NCBI GenBank assembly: GCA_029859185.1
Contig: JAOUDR010000032.1
Location: 1 to 12,214 of the forward strand
From: Gemmatimonadota bacterium
GTDB taxonomy: Bacteria; Gemmatimonadota; Gemmatimonadetes; Gemmatimonadales; GWC2-71-9
Direction: 5' to 3'
DNA length: 12,214 nt
Shown here one piece after another: positions 1 through 7,821 of this stretch (the first letter of the stretch is position 1; the number at the start of each line of letters is the position of its first letter). Under the pieces are notes generated by a model. It saw nothing but the letters and a program-made list of their open reading frames with translations, ran no database searches and was not told the origin of the DNA. The translations under genes and the position numbers were made by a program.

Positions 1-57
1 AACAGAGTGGTTTCCAGTGCATGTCCGTGTCTCCTTGTGGTGCGCGAACGGTCATGA

Positions 58-327
58 TCAGTGAATGAGCGCGTCAGCCATGGCGAGCAGGCACTCCGCC
101 GTTCCCGACCGGGCGGCCGGATCGAGCACCGCGAGCATGACGCGTAGCGCTTCGTCGGCCCCGTCCGGACCGACCACCACCGAGCGGTAGAGGGCCGCCG
201 GCCCGAGCGCGAGGATGGTCATGTGGCCGTCCGTCCGCGGTCCGCAGCCAAGGTGAACGTAGTACATGACGCCTTCGTGCTCCCAGTCAGCGATCCTGGT
301 GACGCCGAACGTGCGCTCCGTCAGCAT
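58..327 (-). CDS. Small hypothetical protein (89 aa)
   Basis: I do not recognise this family. The predicted protein is soluble and slightly acidic, with no signal peptide or membrane helix. It has a YYVHLGCGP segment near residues 22-30 and a mixed alpha/beta look with an alanine/leucine-rich C-terminal helix (about 58-87). Two things support it as a real gene. Its third codon positions are mostly G or C (about 85% by eye), like the certain genes nearby. The ATG is also preceded by a GGGAG ribosome binding site (333-337 on the plus strand) at a spacing of 5 nt. It is divergent from kinase 1 and separated from it by 381 bp. The next gene downstream on the minus strand lies outside the window, so operon membership is unknown. 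Confidence 0.6.
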   Translation of the reverse strand: MLTERTFGVTRIADWEHEGVMYYVHLGCGPRTDGHMTILALGPAALYRSVVVGPDGADEALRVMLAVLDPAARSGTAECLLAMADALIH

Positions 328-708
328 GATGACTCCCAGTCGTGGTCAGACCCGACCTGCCACGACGAGGGATGCGCAACTGCCGGACCATTGTCGGGCC
401 CCGACGAGGGTCTCCGTAAGTCGTTCCATGGCAATTGCTTCCAGTGGCGGAGCCCACTGATCACCATCCAGTAGGCTGTACCGAAGCGAGTCGGCTGCCA
501 CGTTGCGATACGATCGCGGCGTCAGCTCGAGGGTCCTGCCGCCACTGACGTTCAACTCTGGCCGATCCCGCGCCCCCAGGCCATCTTCCTGCTTCGCGAA
601 TCCCGGGCGCCCCAGCCCTGGGGACGACATCAAAGACCTACAGCGAACAGCGCGCACCGTGCAGCGAGGGCTCCTGACACGTGCAGGTGCGCTGCTCGGC
701 ACAGGATC
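328..708. other. Intergenic stretch between the small minus-strand gene and kinase 1
   Basis: No frame here shows the strong third-position GC bias of the neighbouring genes. A minus-strand reading frame from an ATG at 630 to a stop at 346 (94 codons) has an AGG seven bases upstream and a plausible amino acid composition. Its third-position GC is only about two thirds, and the plus-strand frame through the same bases scores slightly higher, so I do not call it a gene. It could be a decayed gene. The last 120 bases (592-708) hold the kinase 1 leader, which is listed separately. Promoters for both flanking genes should lie here, but I see no convincing -35/-10 pair. Confidence 0.5.
592..708 (+). 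promoter_or_regulatory. Kinase 1 leader, homologous to kinase 2 leader
   Basis: Three blocks match the leader of the second kinase in the same order. They are CTTCG (592-596); a CCCC/GGGG hairpin (610-623) running into GGGGACGAC (620-628); and GCAGGT followed by CGCTGC and TCG (683-698). The distance from the start of GGGGACGAC to GCAGGT is 63 bases here and 64 in the other leader. This may be a promoter plus 5' untranslated region, or simply sequence carried along by the gene duplication. Function is inferred from conservation alone, and no clear sigma-70 boxes are seen. Confidence 0.45.
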
Positions 709-3384
709 ATGACCGAACTCACCGCGCGTCTCTCCACCGCCCTCGCCGACCGCTACCGCCTCGAGCGGCACCTCGGCGAAGGTGGCATGGCCACCGTCTA
801 CCTCGCCGAGGATCTCAAGCACAAACGCAAGGTCGCGCTCAAGATCCTCCGACCCGAGCTCGCTGCCGTCCTCGGCGCCGAGCGGTTCGTGCAGGAGATC
901 ACGACGACCGCGAATCTGCAGCACCCCCACATTCTCCCCCTCTTCGATTCCGGGACCGCCGACGGCTTCCTTTTCTACGTCATGCCGTTCATCGACGGCG
1001 AGACCTTGCGGGACAAGCTGAATCGGGAAACCCAGTTCGGCATCGACGAAGCGGTGCGCATCACATGCGACATCGCTGACGCGCTCGACTACGCGCACCG
1101 CAACGGGGTGATCCATCGCGACATCAAGCCGGAGAACATCCTGCTGCACGACGGCCGGCCGATGGTGGCGGATTTCGGGATTGCCCTGGCGGTGAGTGCA
1201 GCGGCTGGCGGCCGGATGACGGAAACGGGCCTGTCCCTCGGCACGCCGCACTACATGAGTCCCGAGCAGGCGACGGCCGAGAAGGAGCTTTCGGGGCGGT
1301 CGGACGTCTACTCGCTGGCGAGCATGCTGTACGAGATGCTGACGGGAAACCCGCCGCATGTGGGTGCCTCTGCACAGCAGATCATCATGAAGATCGTCAC
1401 CGAAGAAGCGACACCGCTGACACAGCTCCGGAAGACCGTGCCCGTTCACGTCGCGGCGGCGGTGGCCAAGGCGCTCGAGAAGCTGCCGGCCGACCGATTC
1501 GAGTCCGCGAAAGCGTTCGCCGACGCCCTGACGAACCCCGCGTTTACCGTGACCACGGCTCCGCCCGCCGGCGCGCCCGCCCGTCGGCCCGCCGGATGGT
1601 CCGCCCGCCTGCGCGATCCGTTCGTGGTGGGACCCACGCTCGTCGCGGTGGCGGCGATCGCTGCGGCCCTCGGGTTCGCCCGACGGCCGGGAGTACCGAC
1701 GCCCGTTCCCCCGATCCGGTTTGTCGTTGCCGCCACGGACAGCACGAGACCCTTCGACAACTACCCGTGGCCGGCGGCGATCTCGCCGGACGGCGGTACG
1801 GTCGTGTACAGCGTCTCGCAGGGGGCATCGGGCTCGATGTTGTACGCGCTCCGGACGGATCAGCTCGCGGCGCGCCCCATTCCCGGCACGACGGGCGGGT
1901 ACCAACCGTATTTCTCGCCCGATGGCACGTGGCTCGCCTTCGAAGCGGGAGGCAAGGAGCGGAAGGTCCGGCTCGACGGCAGCGCGCCGGTGACGATCAC
2001 CGACGCCAACAGCGCGAACGGGGCCGACTGGACGGTCGGCGACGAGATCGTGCTCGGGACGCAGGGTCGCTTTGCCGGATTGTCGCGCGTCAGCGCGGCC
2101 GGCGGCGAGGCCGTGGCGGTGACCGAGCCGGATACGGCCAATGGCGAGCGCAATCACCTCTGGCCCATTGCCCTGCCCGACGGCAAGACGATCGTCTTCA
2201 CGATCTGGTCCGGGAGCCTCGGGGCCGCACGCCTCGCCATGACATCCCTCGACGACGGACGCGTCGTCCCGCTGGGCATCACCGGCATCCGTCCGCTGGC
2301 CGTGCTCGACGGCATGCTCGTGTTCGTACAGGCCGACGGCGCGGTGATGGCCGTCCCGGTGGACGCCCGGCGCAAGAGCATCAGCGGCCGGCCCATCCCG
2401 GTGCACGACCCCGTCCAAGTCGCTGGCGCAAACAATGGTAACTCCGGGATCTTCCTCTCCCGTGGCGGGGCCTTGGTGACCTCCCGAGGCGGGGCGAGCG
2501 GCAGGCTGGCCTGGGTCCGGCCGGACGGACGGACGGAGCCGGTGCTGCCGGTAGCGCGCATCTTGGCCTTCCCGCGGCTGTCGCCCGACGGACGCCGGAT
2601 TGCCGTCGTCGTATCGCAGGATCGGCAGAGCGACCTCTGGATCTACGACCTCACCCTCTCGACGTTCTCGCGGCTCACGTCCGCGGGGACGGTCACCTCC
2701 GCCGACTGGACCGCCGATGGGTCACGGATCGTGTTCGCGGCGACCGGTGAGGAGGCGCGCGGAACCGTGTGGTCCCAGCTCGCGTCCGGCGGCGCTCCGG
2801 CCGAGCAACTCTTCGCGAATCCGTTGCTCAGTCCGGTGGCGACGATGTCCCCGGACGGGCGGGCGCTCCTCGTCAACTCCCTGCGGGAATCGTGGGACAT
2901 CTTCCGCGTGGCGCTCGACTCCGAACGGGTGGCCCATCCGTATCTCACGACCAAGGCGCTGGAGACGCAACCCCGGTTCTCGCCGGACGGCAAGTGGGTG
3001 GCGGTCGTGTCGGACGAATCCGGACGGACCGAGGTGTTCGTGAGGTCGTTCCCGGAGCCCAGCTCGCGCATGCAAATCTCGGTCGCGGGCGGCAGCGAAC
3101 CCGTATGGTCCCGCGATGGCCGTCGCCTCTATTATCGCTCGGGCTCCGCCGTGCTCGCGGCGCGGGTCTCGCTCACGCCGACCTTCACGCTGCTCGCCCG
3201 AGACACGCTCCTCGCCGACGCCACCTTTCTGGGCGCCAATTTCTCGGCCAACTACGACGTGACGCGGGATGGGACACGCGTCCTCGCGATCCTGCCGGAC
3301 CGGGACGACTACGAGCTCGTCGTGTCGCCCAACTGGATTACCGAATTCCGCCAGCGCGTCGCCGAGAGCCGGGGCGGGCGGTAG
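709..3384 (+). CDS. Transmembrane Ser/Thr protein kinase with C-terminal TolB/PD40-like propeller (kinase 1)
   Basis: Hanks-type (PknB-like) protein kinase of 891 aa, predicted to phosphorylate Ser/Thr of cytoplasmic targets. The catalytic domain spans about residues 16-275. It has a Gly-rich loop GEGGMATV (23-30), VALK lysine (K45), alpha-C glutamate (E63), HRDIKPEN (136-143, catalytic D138), DFG (155-157) and GTPHYMSPEQ (178-187), so all key residues are present. A Pro/Arg-rich linker (285-305) leads to a single membrane helix at about 306-323. The rest (about 335-875) looks like a beta-propeller with PD40-type SPDG or similar turns at 359, 403, 625, 668, 714, 758 and 801. Such domains bind ligands or proteins and would lie outside the inner membrane. 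The ATG is fixed by collinearity with kinase 2. Its AGGA (703-706) is only 2 nt upstream, an unusually tight spacing. The stop is 71 bp before the hydrolase gene on the same strand, so co-transcription is likely. Substrate and signal are unknown. Confidence 0.95.
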   Translation: MTELTARLSTALADRYRLERHLGEGGMATVYLAEDLKHKRKVALKILRPELAAVLGAERFVQEITTTANLQHPHILPLFDSGTADGFLFYVMPFIDGETLRDKLNRETQFGIDEAVRITCDIADALDYAHRNGVIHRDIKPENILLHDGRPMVADFGIALAVSAAAGGRMTETGLSLGTPHYMSPEQATAEKELSGRSDVYSLASMLYEMLTGNPPHVGASAQQIIMKIVTEEATPLTQLRKTVPVHVAAAVAKALEKLPADRFESAKAFADALTNPAFTVTTAPPAGAPARRPAGWSARLRDPFVVGPTLVAVAAIAAALGFARRPGVPTPVPPIRFVVAATDSTRPFDNYPWPAAISPDGGTVVYSVSQGASGSMLYALRTDQLAARPIPGTTGGYQPYFSPDGTWLAFEAGGKERKVRLDGSAPVTITDANSANGADWTVGDEIVLGTQGRFAGLSRVSAAGGEAVAVTEPDTANGERNHLWPIALPDGKTIVFTIWSGSLGAARLAMTSLDDGRVVPLGITGIRPLAVLDGMLVFVQADGAVMAVPVDARRKSISGRPIPVHDPVQVAGANNGNSGIFLSRGGALVTSRGGASGRLAWVRPDGRTEPVLPVARILAFPRLSPDGRRIAVVVSQDRQSDLWIYDLTLSTFSRLTSAGTVTSADWTADGSRIVFAATGEEARGTVWSQLASGGAPAEQLFANPLLSPVATMSPDGRALLVNSLRESWDIFRVALDSERVAHPYLTTKALETQPRFSPDGKWVAVVSDESGRTEVFVRSFPEPSSRMQISVAGGSEPVWSRDGRRLYYRSGSAVLAARVSLTPTFTLLARDTLLADATFLGANFSANYDVTRDGTRVLAILPDRDDYELVVSPNWITEFRQRVAESRGGR

Positions 3385-3455
3385 CGCATGCGCGCCGTGC
3401 GAGATGCGATCACGGACCGCGTACCAACGAATGTGCGTCCGGCCGGGAGGGACCG

Positions 3456-4949
3456 GTGAAGCGGGCCGCGGCCATCGGCGGATTGAGCGGTGGCCTCCTG
3501 CTCCTGCTCGCCGTCCCGGGGTCGTCGCCTCCCGTGCCGGCAGCACCGCCAGGCGGCGAGCCGTTCGCCTGGAACCAGGACTCCCTCTGGCACTCGCTCG
3601 AGCGCGAGTTCACCGCGGTGCGGGCGACCGGCTGCGCGACGGTTGCGCCGGAGATGTCACGCGGCCTCACCACGGTCGCCGCCGTGCTGGACTCCGTGAC
3701 GCCGCGGGCCGTCACGCCGGCGGATCCACTGCTCGAAACGCTGGAGCGCTCGTTCTTCGCGCTCGGTCCCTCGGTCGCTGTCTGCCCCGCACGTCTCCGG
3801 GACTACGTGACCCTGTCCGGGCGCCTTCGACAGGTGCTCAAGGACCAGTCACGGCGGTGGGACCCGAATGACATCCCAAGCCGCCAACGCCTCTACCGCC
3901 TGCTCTACGGCACCCGCGCGGCGGTCGAGGAGGTCCTGCTGCACCACCCCGACAGCGCTCTCGCCCTCTTGCCCGGCCGCGACGAGCCGTCCGCGACGCC
4001 GGCCGCCGTCGTCCATGGCGTCACCATCCGGTCGGGGGACATGCTGGTCTCCCGCGGTGGCTATCCGACCTCGGCCCTCATCGCTCGGGGCAACGACTAC
4101 CCCGGCAACTTCTCCCACGTGGGGCTCGTGCACGTGGACTCGGTCACCCACGCCGCCTCCGTGATCGAGGCGCACATCGAGATCGGTGTCGCGGTCGCGA
4201 CGGCCGAGGAGTACCTGGCGGACAAGAAGCTCCGCCTGATGGTGCTGCGCCCGCGGGCCGATCTGCCCCAGCTGGTGGCCGACCCGCTGTTGCCGCACCG
4301 CGCCGCGTCCCTGGCCCTCGAACGCGCGCGGGCCGGACACATCCCGTACGACTTCGCGATGGACTACGACGACCCATCTCGGCTGTTCTGCTCCGAGGTC
4401 GCCTCATCGGTGTATCGCGACCTCGGCGTCACGCTGTGGATGGGCCTCTCGACGATCTCGCGCCCGGGACTGCGACGCTGGCTGTCGTCGCTTGGCGTGC
4501 GACATTTCGCAACGCAGGAACCCTCGGACCTCGAGTACGACCCGCAGCTCGTGGTCGTGGCCGAATGGCGTGACCCGACGGCGCTGATGCAGGACCACAT
4601 CGACAACGCCGTGCTGGACGTGATGCTGGACGGCGCCGACGCGGGCGAGGATCTCACATACTCCTGGTACACGCTCCCCGCGGCGCGGCTGGCCAAGGCC
4701 TACAGCTGGGCGCGCGAGCAACTCGGCGGGCACGGACCGATCCCCGAGGGGATGTCCGCGCCCTCGGCGCTGCGTCACGAGACCTTCGTGACTACGCAGC
4801 GAGTGCTGGCCGAGCGGGTGCGGGCGTCGGTCGCCAAGGCGGCCACCGCGCAGGGCTACCCACCACCCTACTGGGACCTGGTCGGCCTGGCTCGGGAGGC
4901 CACCGCCGGCGCGCGTACCGATTACGAGCCGCCAAAGCGGAGCCCCTAG
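3456..4949 (+). CDS. Exported YiiX/YebB-like permuted papain-fold cysteine hydrolase (497 aa)
   Basis: Probable amidase or peptidase of the circularly permuted NlpC/P60 superfamily (YiiX type). The core lies at about residues 187-330. It contains SGDMLVSRGG (193-202), SHVGLV with the likely catalytic His221, Glu238 in VIEAHIEIG as the likely third residue, and LFCSEV with the likely nucleophile Cys312. The His-before-Cys order is what the permuted fold predicts. The start is GTG, chosen because the frame continues upstream only inside kinase 1 and because GGGAGG (3445-3450) sits 5 nt before it. Residues 1-20 form a basic then hydrophobic signal sequence followed by a Pro-rich stretch, so the protein is probably periplasmic or membrane-tethered. 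At 497 aa it is far longer than YiiX-like proteins of about 200 aa. The N-terminal (about 35-185) and C-terminal (about 365-497) regions are helix-rich and unassigned. The substrate is unknown; cell wall peptides or acyl groups are possible. It lies between the two kinase genes on the same strand. Confidence 0.85.
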   Translation: MKRAAAIGGLSGGLLLLLAVPGSSPPVPAAPPGGEPFAWNQDSLWHSLEREFTAVRATGCATVAPEMSRGLTTVAAVLDSVTPRAVTPADPLLETLERSFFALGPSVAVCPARLRDYVTLSGRLRQVLKDQSRRWDPNDIPSRQRLYRLLYGTRAAVEEVLLHHPDSALALLPGRDEPSATPAAVVHGVTIRSGDMLVSRGGYPTSALIARGNDYPGNFSHVGLVHVDSVTHAASVIEAHIEIGVAVATAEEYLADKKLRLMVLRPRADLPQLVADPLLPHRAASLALERARAGHIPYDFAMDYDDPSRLFCSEVASSVYRDLGVTLWMGLSTISRPGLRRWLSSLGVRHFATQEPSDLEYDPQLVVVAEWRDPTALMQDHIDNAVLDVMLDGADAGEDLTYSWYTLPAARLAKAYSWAREQLGGHGPIPEGMSAPSALRHETFVTTQRVLAERVRASVAKAATAQGYPPPYWDLVGLAREATAGARTDYEPPKRSP

Positions 4950-4979
4950 ACGGCTCCGAGTTCACGGAACATCTTCACT

Positions 4980-5118
4980 GATCCCCGGCCTTCGGGATCC
5001 CCGCCCCGGGGGGACGACGAACAACCATGCGCAGTAGTTGGCGGACAGCCCGCAGCGGAACGGAGCTGGGCGGGCAGGTCCGCTGCACGCTGCTCGTTGC
5101 ATGCTGAACGGGAACCTC
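4980..5118 (+). promoter_or_regulatory. Kinase 2 leader, homologous to kinase 1 leader
   Basis: This 5' region carries the same ordered blocks as the kinase 1 leader: CTTCG (4990-4994), CCCC (4999-5002) facing GGGGACGAC (5010-5018), and GCAGGT-C-CGCTGC (5074-5086). Here the last block is followed by a 7-bp tandem copy, ACGCTGC (5087-5093), and then TCG. Bases 4980-4985 and 4994-4999 form a six-pair GATCCC/GGGATC stem with an 8-nt loop. That stem lies 31 bp after the hydrolase stop and could act as a weak terminator or attenuator, but no T-run follows. An upstream in-frame ATG at 5101 and a TTG at 5038 are inside this segment. Alignment with kinase 1 favours the ATG at 5119. Confidence 0.45.
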
Positions 5119-7821
5119 ATGACCACGATTACCGAGCGTCTCTCTACCGCCCTGGCCGACCGCTACCGCCTCGAGCGCCATTTGGGCGAAGGCGGCATGG
5201 CCACCGTCTATCTGGCTCACGATCTGAAGCACGACCGCAAAGTCGCGGTCAAGGTGCTGAAGCCCGAGCTGGCGGCCATCATCGGCGGTGAACGGTTCCT
5301 CAACGAGATCAAGGTCACCGCCAACCTGCAGCACCCCAACATCCTCCCGCTGTACGACTCGGGCGAGACCGACTCATTCCTGTACTACGTCATGCCGCAC
5401 GTCGAAGGCGAGTCGCTGCGGCAGAAGATGGACCGCGAGAAGCAGCTCGGCGTCGAAGAAACGCTGGCACTCGCCAAGGCCGTCGCGGGCGCCCTGCAGT
5501 ACGCCCACGAGCAGGGCATCGTGCACCGGGACATCAAGCCCGAGAACATCCTGCTGCAGCGGGGCCAGCCGCTGGTGGCGGATTTCGGGATCGCGCTGGC
5601 GGTGAGCCATGCGGGCGGCACCCGGCTCACCGAGACGGGCCTGTCCCTCGGCACACCGCACTACATGTCGCCCGAGCAAGCCACCGGCGACCGCGAGCTC
5701 GACGCCCGGAGTGACGTGTACTCGCTGGGCGCGATGGTCTACGAGATGCTGACCGGAGAGCCCCCGCACCACGGTACCACGGTGCAGGCGATCATCGCGC
5801 GGATTCTCTCGAGTGAGCCCGAGTCGATCATCCAGCACCGGCCGAGCGTGCCACCCCACGTGGAGGCGGCCGTGCGCAGGGCGCTCGACAAGACACCGGC
5901 CGACCGCTTCCCGTCTGCAGCCAAATTCGCTGAGGCGTTGGGGAACCCGGCGTTCACGACCGCGGGAACAGCGTCGTCCGCCAGCCTACGGCCCACCAGC
6001 CCGCCGGCCCGCCGGCCCGCCGTTCTTGCCCTCGCCGCCATCGCGATCGCGGCTGCCGCCTTGGCCGCCTGGGGCTGGCTACGGAGCGGAGACGGCGCGC
6101 CGGGGCCGGTGATCCGCTACCGGATGCACAGTCGTTCCCTTGACCAGGCCCAGGACTACGGCACCAACTTCGCCTTGGCACCGGACGGTGACGTCCTGGT
6201 GTGGGCCGGGTACGTCGCCGGTCAGGAGGAGTTCGGACTCTGGGTCCAACGCCGCAGTCAGCTCGAATCCACCGCGCTGCCGGGCGGCCAGGAGGCGCAC
6301 CAGCCGTTCTTCTCACCAGATGGGACGCACGTCGGCTTCGTCACGCTCAGTCGCGCGTTGCGGGTCGCGTCGCTCGGCGGCGAGCCGACCGTCACCCTCG
6401 TCGACTCCGGGATCGTCCGCGGTAGCGGGACCTGGGGCACCGACGGCCATATCTACCTCTCGGGTGGCAATATCGGCCTCGAGAGTGGGTCGTTTACTGG
6501 CCTGGTGCGGATACCGGCCTCGGGCGGCAATCTCGAGGTCGTCACGACCTTCGATACGTCGCGGGCCGAGGTTGGCCACTCGTTCCCCGAGGCACTCCCG
6601 GGGGGCCGCGGGGTCCTCTTCACCATTTCGCGTGACCGCCTGTACGTCTCGGAGGATGAGGAGATCGGCGTCGTCGATCTGGCGACCGGTAGCCATCGGG
6701 TGCTGCTCCGGGGTGTCCAGGCGCGCTGGTCACCGACCGGGCACATCCTCGTGGTCCAGGCAGACGGGAAGCTCGTGGCGGCGCCATTCGATGAGCAACG
6801 ACTGGAGCTCACCGGTCCCGCCATCCCGCTGTTGGATGGCGTGCGCGTGGACGGCCTTGGCACGGCCGACCTCGCGGTGTCCCGAACTGGACGCCTGGTG
6901 TACGTCGCCGGGGGTACCGAGGCGACCGCGTCCCTGCAGGTCGTCTGGATCGATCGTGACGGGGCCGTGACCGTCGTGGACACCGCCTGGCGCGGGCTCT
7001 TTCTCAATCCGTCGTTCTCGCGGGACGGGTCCATGATGGCCGTCCAGGCCGGGGTGCCACCGACCTCGGAAGTCTGGGTCAAGCAGCTCGATCGCGGACC
7101 GTTCAGCCGACTCACGTTCGATGGCCGCTACAGCGGCAACCCCTCCTGGTCCGCCGACGGCCGATCGGTCCTCTTCCTGTCGGACCGCGGAGGCCAGGGC
7201 ATCCGCGCGTACGCCAAGCGTGCCGACGGGAGCAACGAACCGACAGCGCTGCTGGATGTGGACGTCGAGGACGCTCAGTACTCGCGCGACGGTCAGTGGC
7301 TGATCTACAGTACGGATCCCCGTGTCCCCGACCCCGGCATCTACGCGATCCGCATCGGGCAGGACACGATCCCGCGTCTGCTCGTGCCACGCGGATATGG
7401 CGAAGGCGAAAGCTCGCTCTCCCCGGACGGTCGGTGGCTGGCGTACACATCTCGGGAATCGGGACGCCGTGAGGTCTATGTCCGGCCGTTTCCCGACGCG
7501 TCATCCGCCCGGTGGCAGGTGTCTGCGGACGGCGGCGTCGATCCGCGGTGGGCGCCGAACAGTCGGGAGCTCTACTACATCGCGGAGAACCCCAGCCGGG
7601 TCGTAGCCGTTTCCGTTGCCGCGGGATCCCCATTTGCCGCTGGAGAGCAGCGGACGCTGTTCCCCCTGATCGGCATCGCCACGAACGGGTGGGACGTCGC
7701 GCCGGATGGGCGCCGGTTCGCCATGATCCGCGCACGGGCCGGACCGACCGACGGGACCGAGCGGGAGCTCGTCGCGGTCGAGAATTTCTTCGAAGAGATG
7801 AAGGCGAAGGTGGGAAGATGA
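5119..7821 (+). CDS. Transmembrane Ser/Thr protein kinase with C-terminal TolB/PD40-like propeller (kinase 2)
   Basis: Paralogue of kinase 1 (900 aa), gapless with it over the first ~280 residues and identical from residue 7 through 33. Catalytic features are intact: GEGGMATV (23-30), VAVK (K45), E63, HRDIKPEN (136-143, D138), DFG (155-157) and GTPHYMSPEQ (178-187). A Pro-rich linker precedes one membrane helix at about 301-320. The remaining residues (about 331-885) form a predicted propeller with SPDG-like turns at 354, 399, 634, 678, 722, 768 and 861. This part is clearly more diverged from kinase 1 than the kinase domain is, suggesting a different signal or ligand but a similar output. 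The ATG at 5119 was chosen because it matches the N-terminus of kinase 1. GGGAA (5110-5114) sits 4 nt upstream, and starts at 5101 or 5038 would add 6 or 27 residues with no counterpart. The stop overlaps the start of the next gene by ATGA, implying an operon with it. Confidence 0.95.
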   Translation: MTTITERLSTALADRYRLERHLGEGGMATVYLAHDLKHDRKVAVKVLKPELAAIIGGERFLNEIKVTANLQHPNILPLYDSGETDSFLYYVMPHVEGESLRQKMDREKQLGVEETLALAKAVAGALQYAHEQGIVHRDIKPENILLQRGQPLVADFGIALAVSHAGGTRLTETGLSLGTPHYMSPEQATGDRELDARSDVYSLGAMVYEMLTGEPPHHGTTVQAIIARILSSEPESIIQHRPSVPPHVEAAVRRALDKTPADRFPSAAKFAEALGNPAFTTAGTASSASLRPTSPPARRPAVLALAAIAIAAAALAAWGWLRSGDGAPGPVIRYRMHSRSLDQAQDYGTNFALAPDGDVLVWAGYVAGQEEFGLWVQRRSQLESTALPGGQEAHQPFFSPDGTHVGFVTLSRALRVASLGGEPTVTLVDSGIVRGSGTWGTDGHIYLSGGNIGLESGSFTGLVRIPASGGNLEVVTTFDTSRAEVGHSFPEALPGGRGVLFTISRDRLYVSEDEEIGVVDLATGSHRVLLRGVQARWSPTGHILVVQADGKLVAAPFDEQRLELTGPAIPLLDGVRVDGLGTADLAVSRTGRLVYVAGGTEATASLQVVWIDRDGAVTVVDTAWRGLFLNPSFSRDGSMMAVQAGVPPTSEVWVKQLDRGPFSRLTFDGRYSGNPSWSADGRSVLFLSDRGGQGIRAYAKRADGSNEPTALLDVDVEDAQYSRDGQWLIYSTDPRVPDPGIYAIRIGQDTIPRLLVPRGYGEGESSLSPDGRWLAYTSRESGRREVYVRPFPDASSARWQVSADGGVDPRWAPNSRELYYIAENPSRVVAVSVAAGSPFAAGEQRTLFPLIGIATNGWDVAPDGRRFAMIRARAGPTDGTERELVAVENFFEEMKAKVGR

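Noticed and set aside
346..2418. 690-codon open frame on the minus strand opposite kinase 1
   Set aside because: The opposite strand encodes an unmistakable kinase with all catalytic motifs. The antisense translation is Arg/His/Gly-rich and low in complexity, as GC-rich shadow frames are, and it resembles no family. Only its last 94 codons lie mostly outside the kinase gene, and they are discussed separately.
1596..2441. 281-codon plus-strand frame inside kinase 1
   Set aside because: It is a +1-type shadow with heavy Arg content inside the propeller region. The kinase frame is uninterrupted there, so no frameshift needs explaining.
2769..3455. Upstream extension of the hydrolase reading frame into kinase 1
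   Set aside because: These codons lie inside the kinase 1 gene in another frame and give an Arg-rich translation. The GTG at 3456 has a good ribosome binding site and begins a convincing signal sequence.
2722..3546. 274-codon minus-strand frame across the kinase 1/hydrolase junction
   Set aside because: It spans two well-supported plus-strand genes, has an Arg/His-rich shadow composition, and contains no recognisable domain.
4980..4999. Intrinsic terminator after the hydrolase gene
   Set aside because: The six-pair stem with an 8-nt loop lacks a following T-run, and it lies at the edge of the conserved kinase 2 leader, so I kept it only as part of that region.
5038..5118. Upstream starts for kinase 2 (TTG at 5038, ATG at 5101)
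   Set aside because: The extra residues have no counterpart in kinase 1, whose N-terminus aligns from the ATG at 5119, and these bases belong to the leader shared by both genes.
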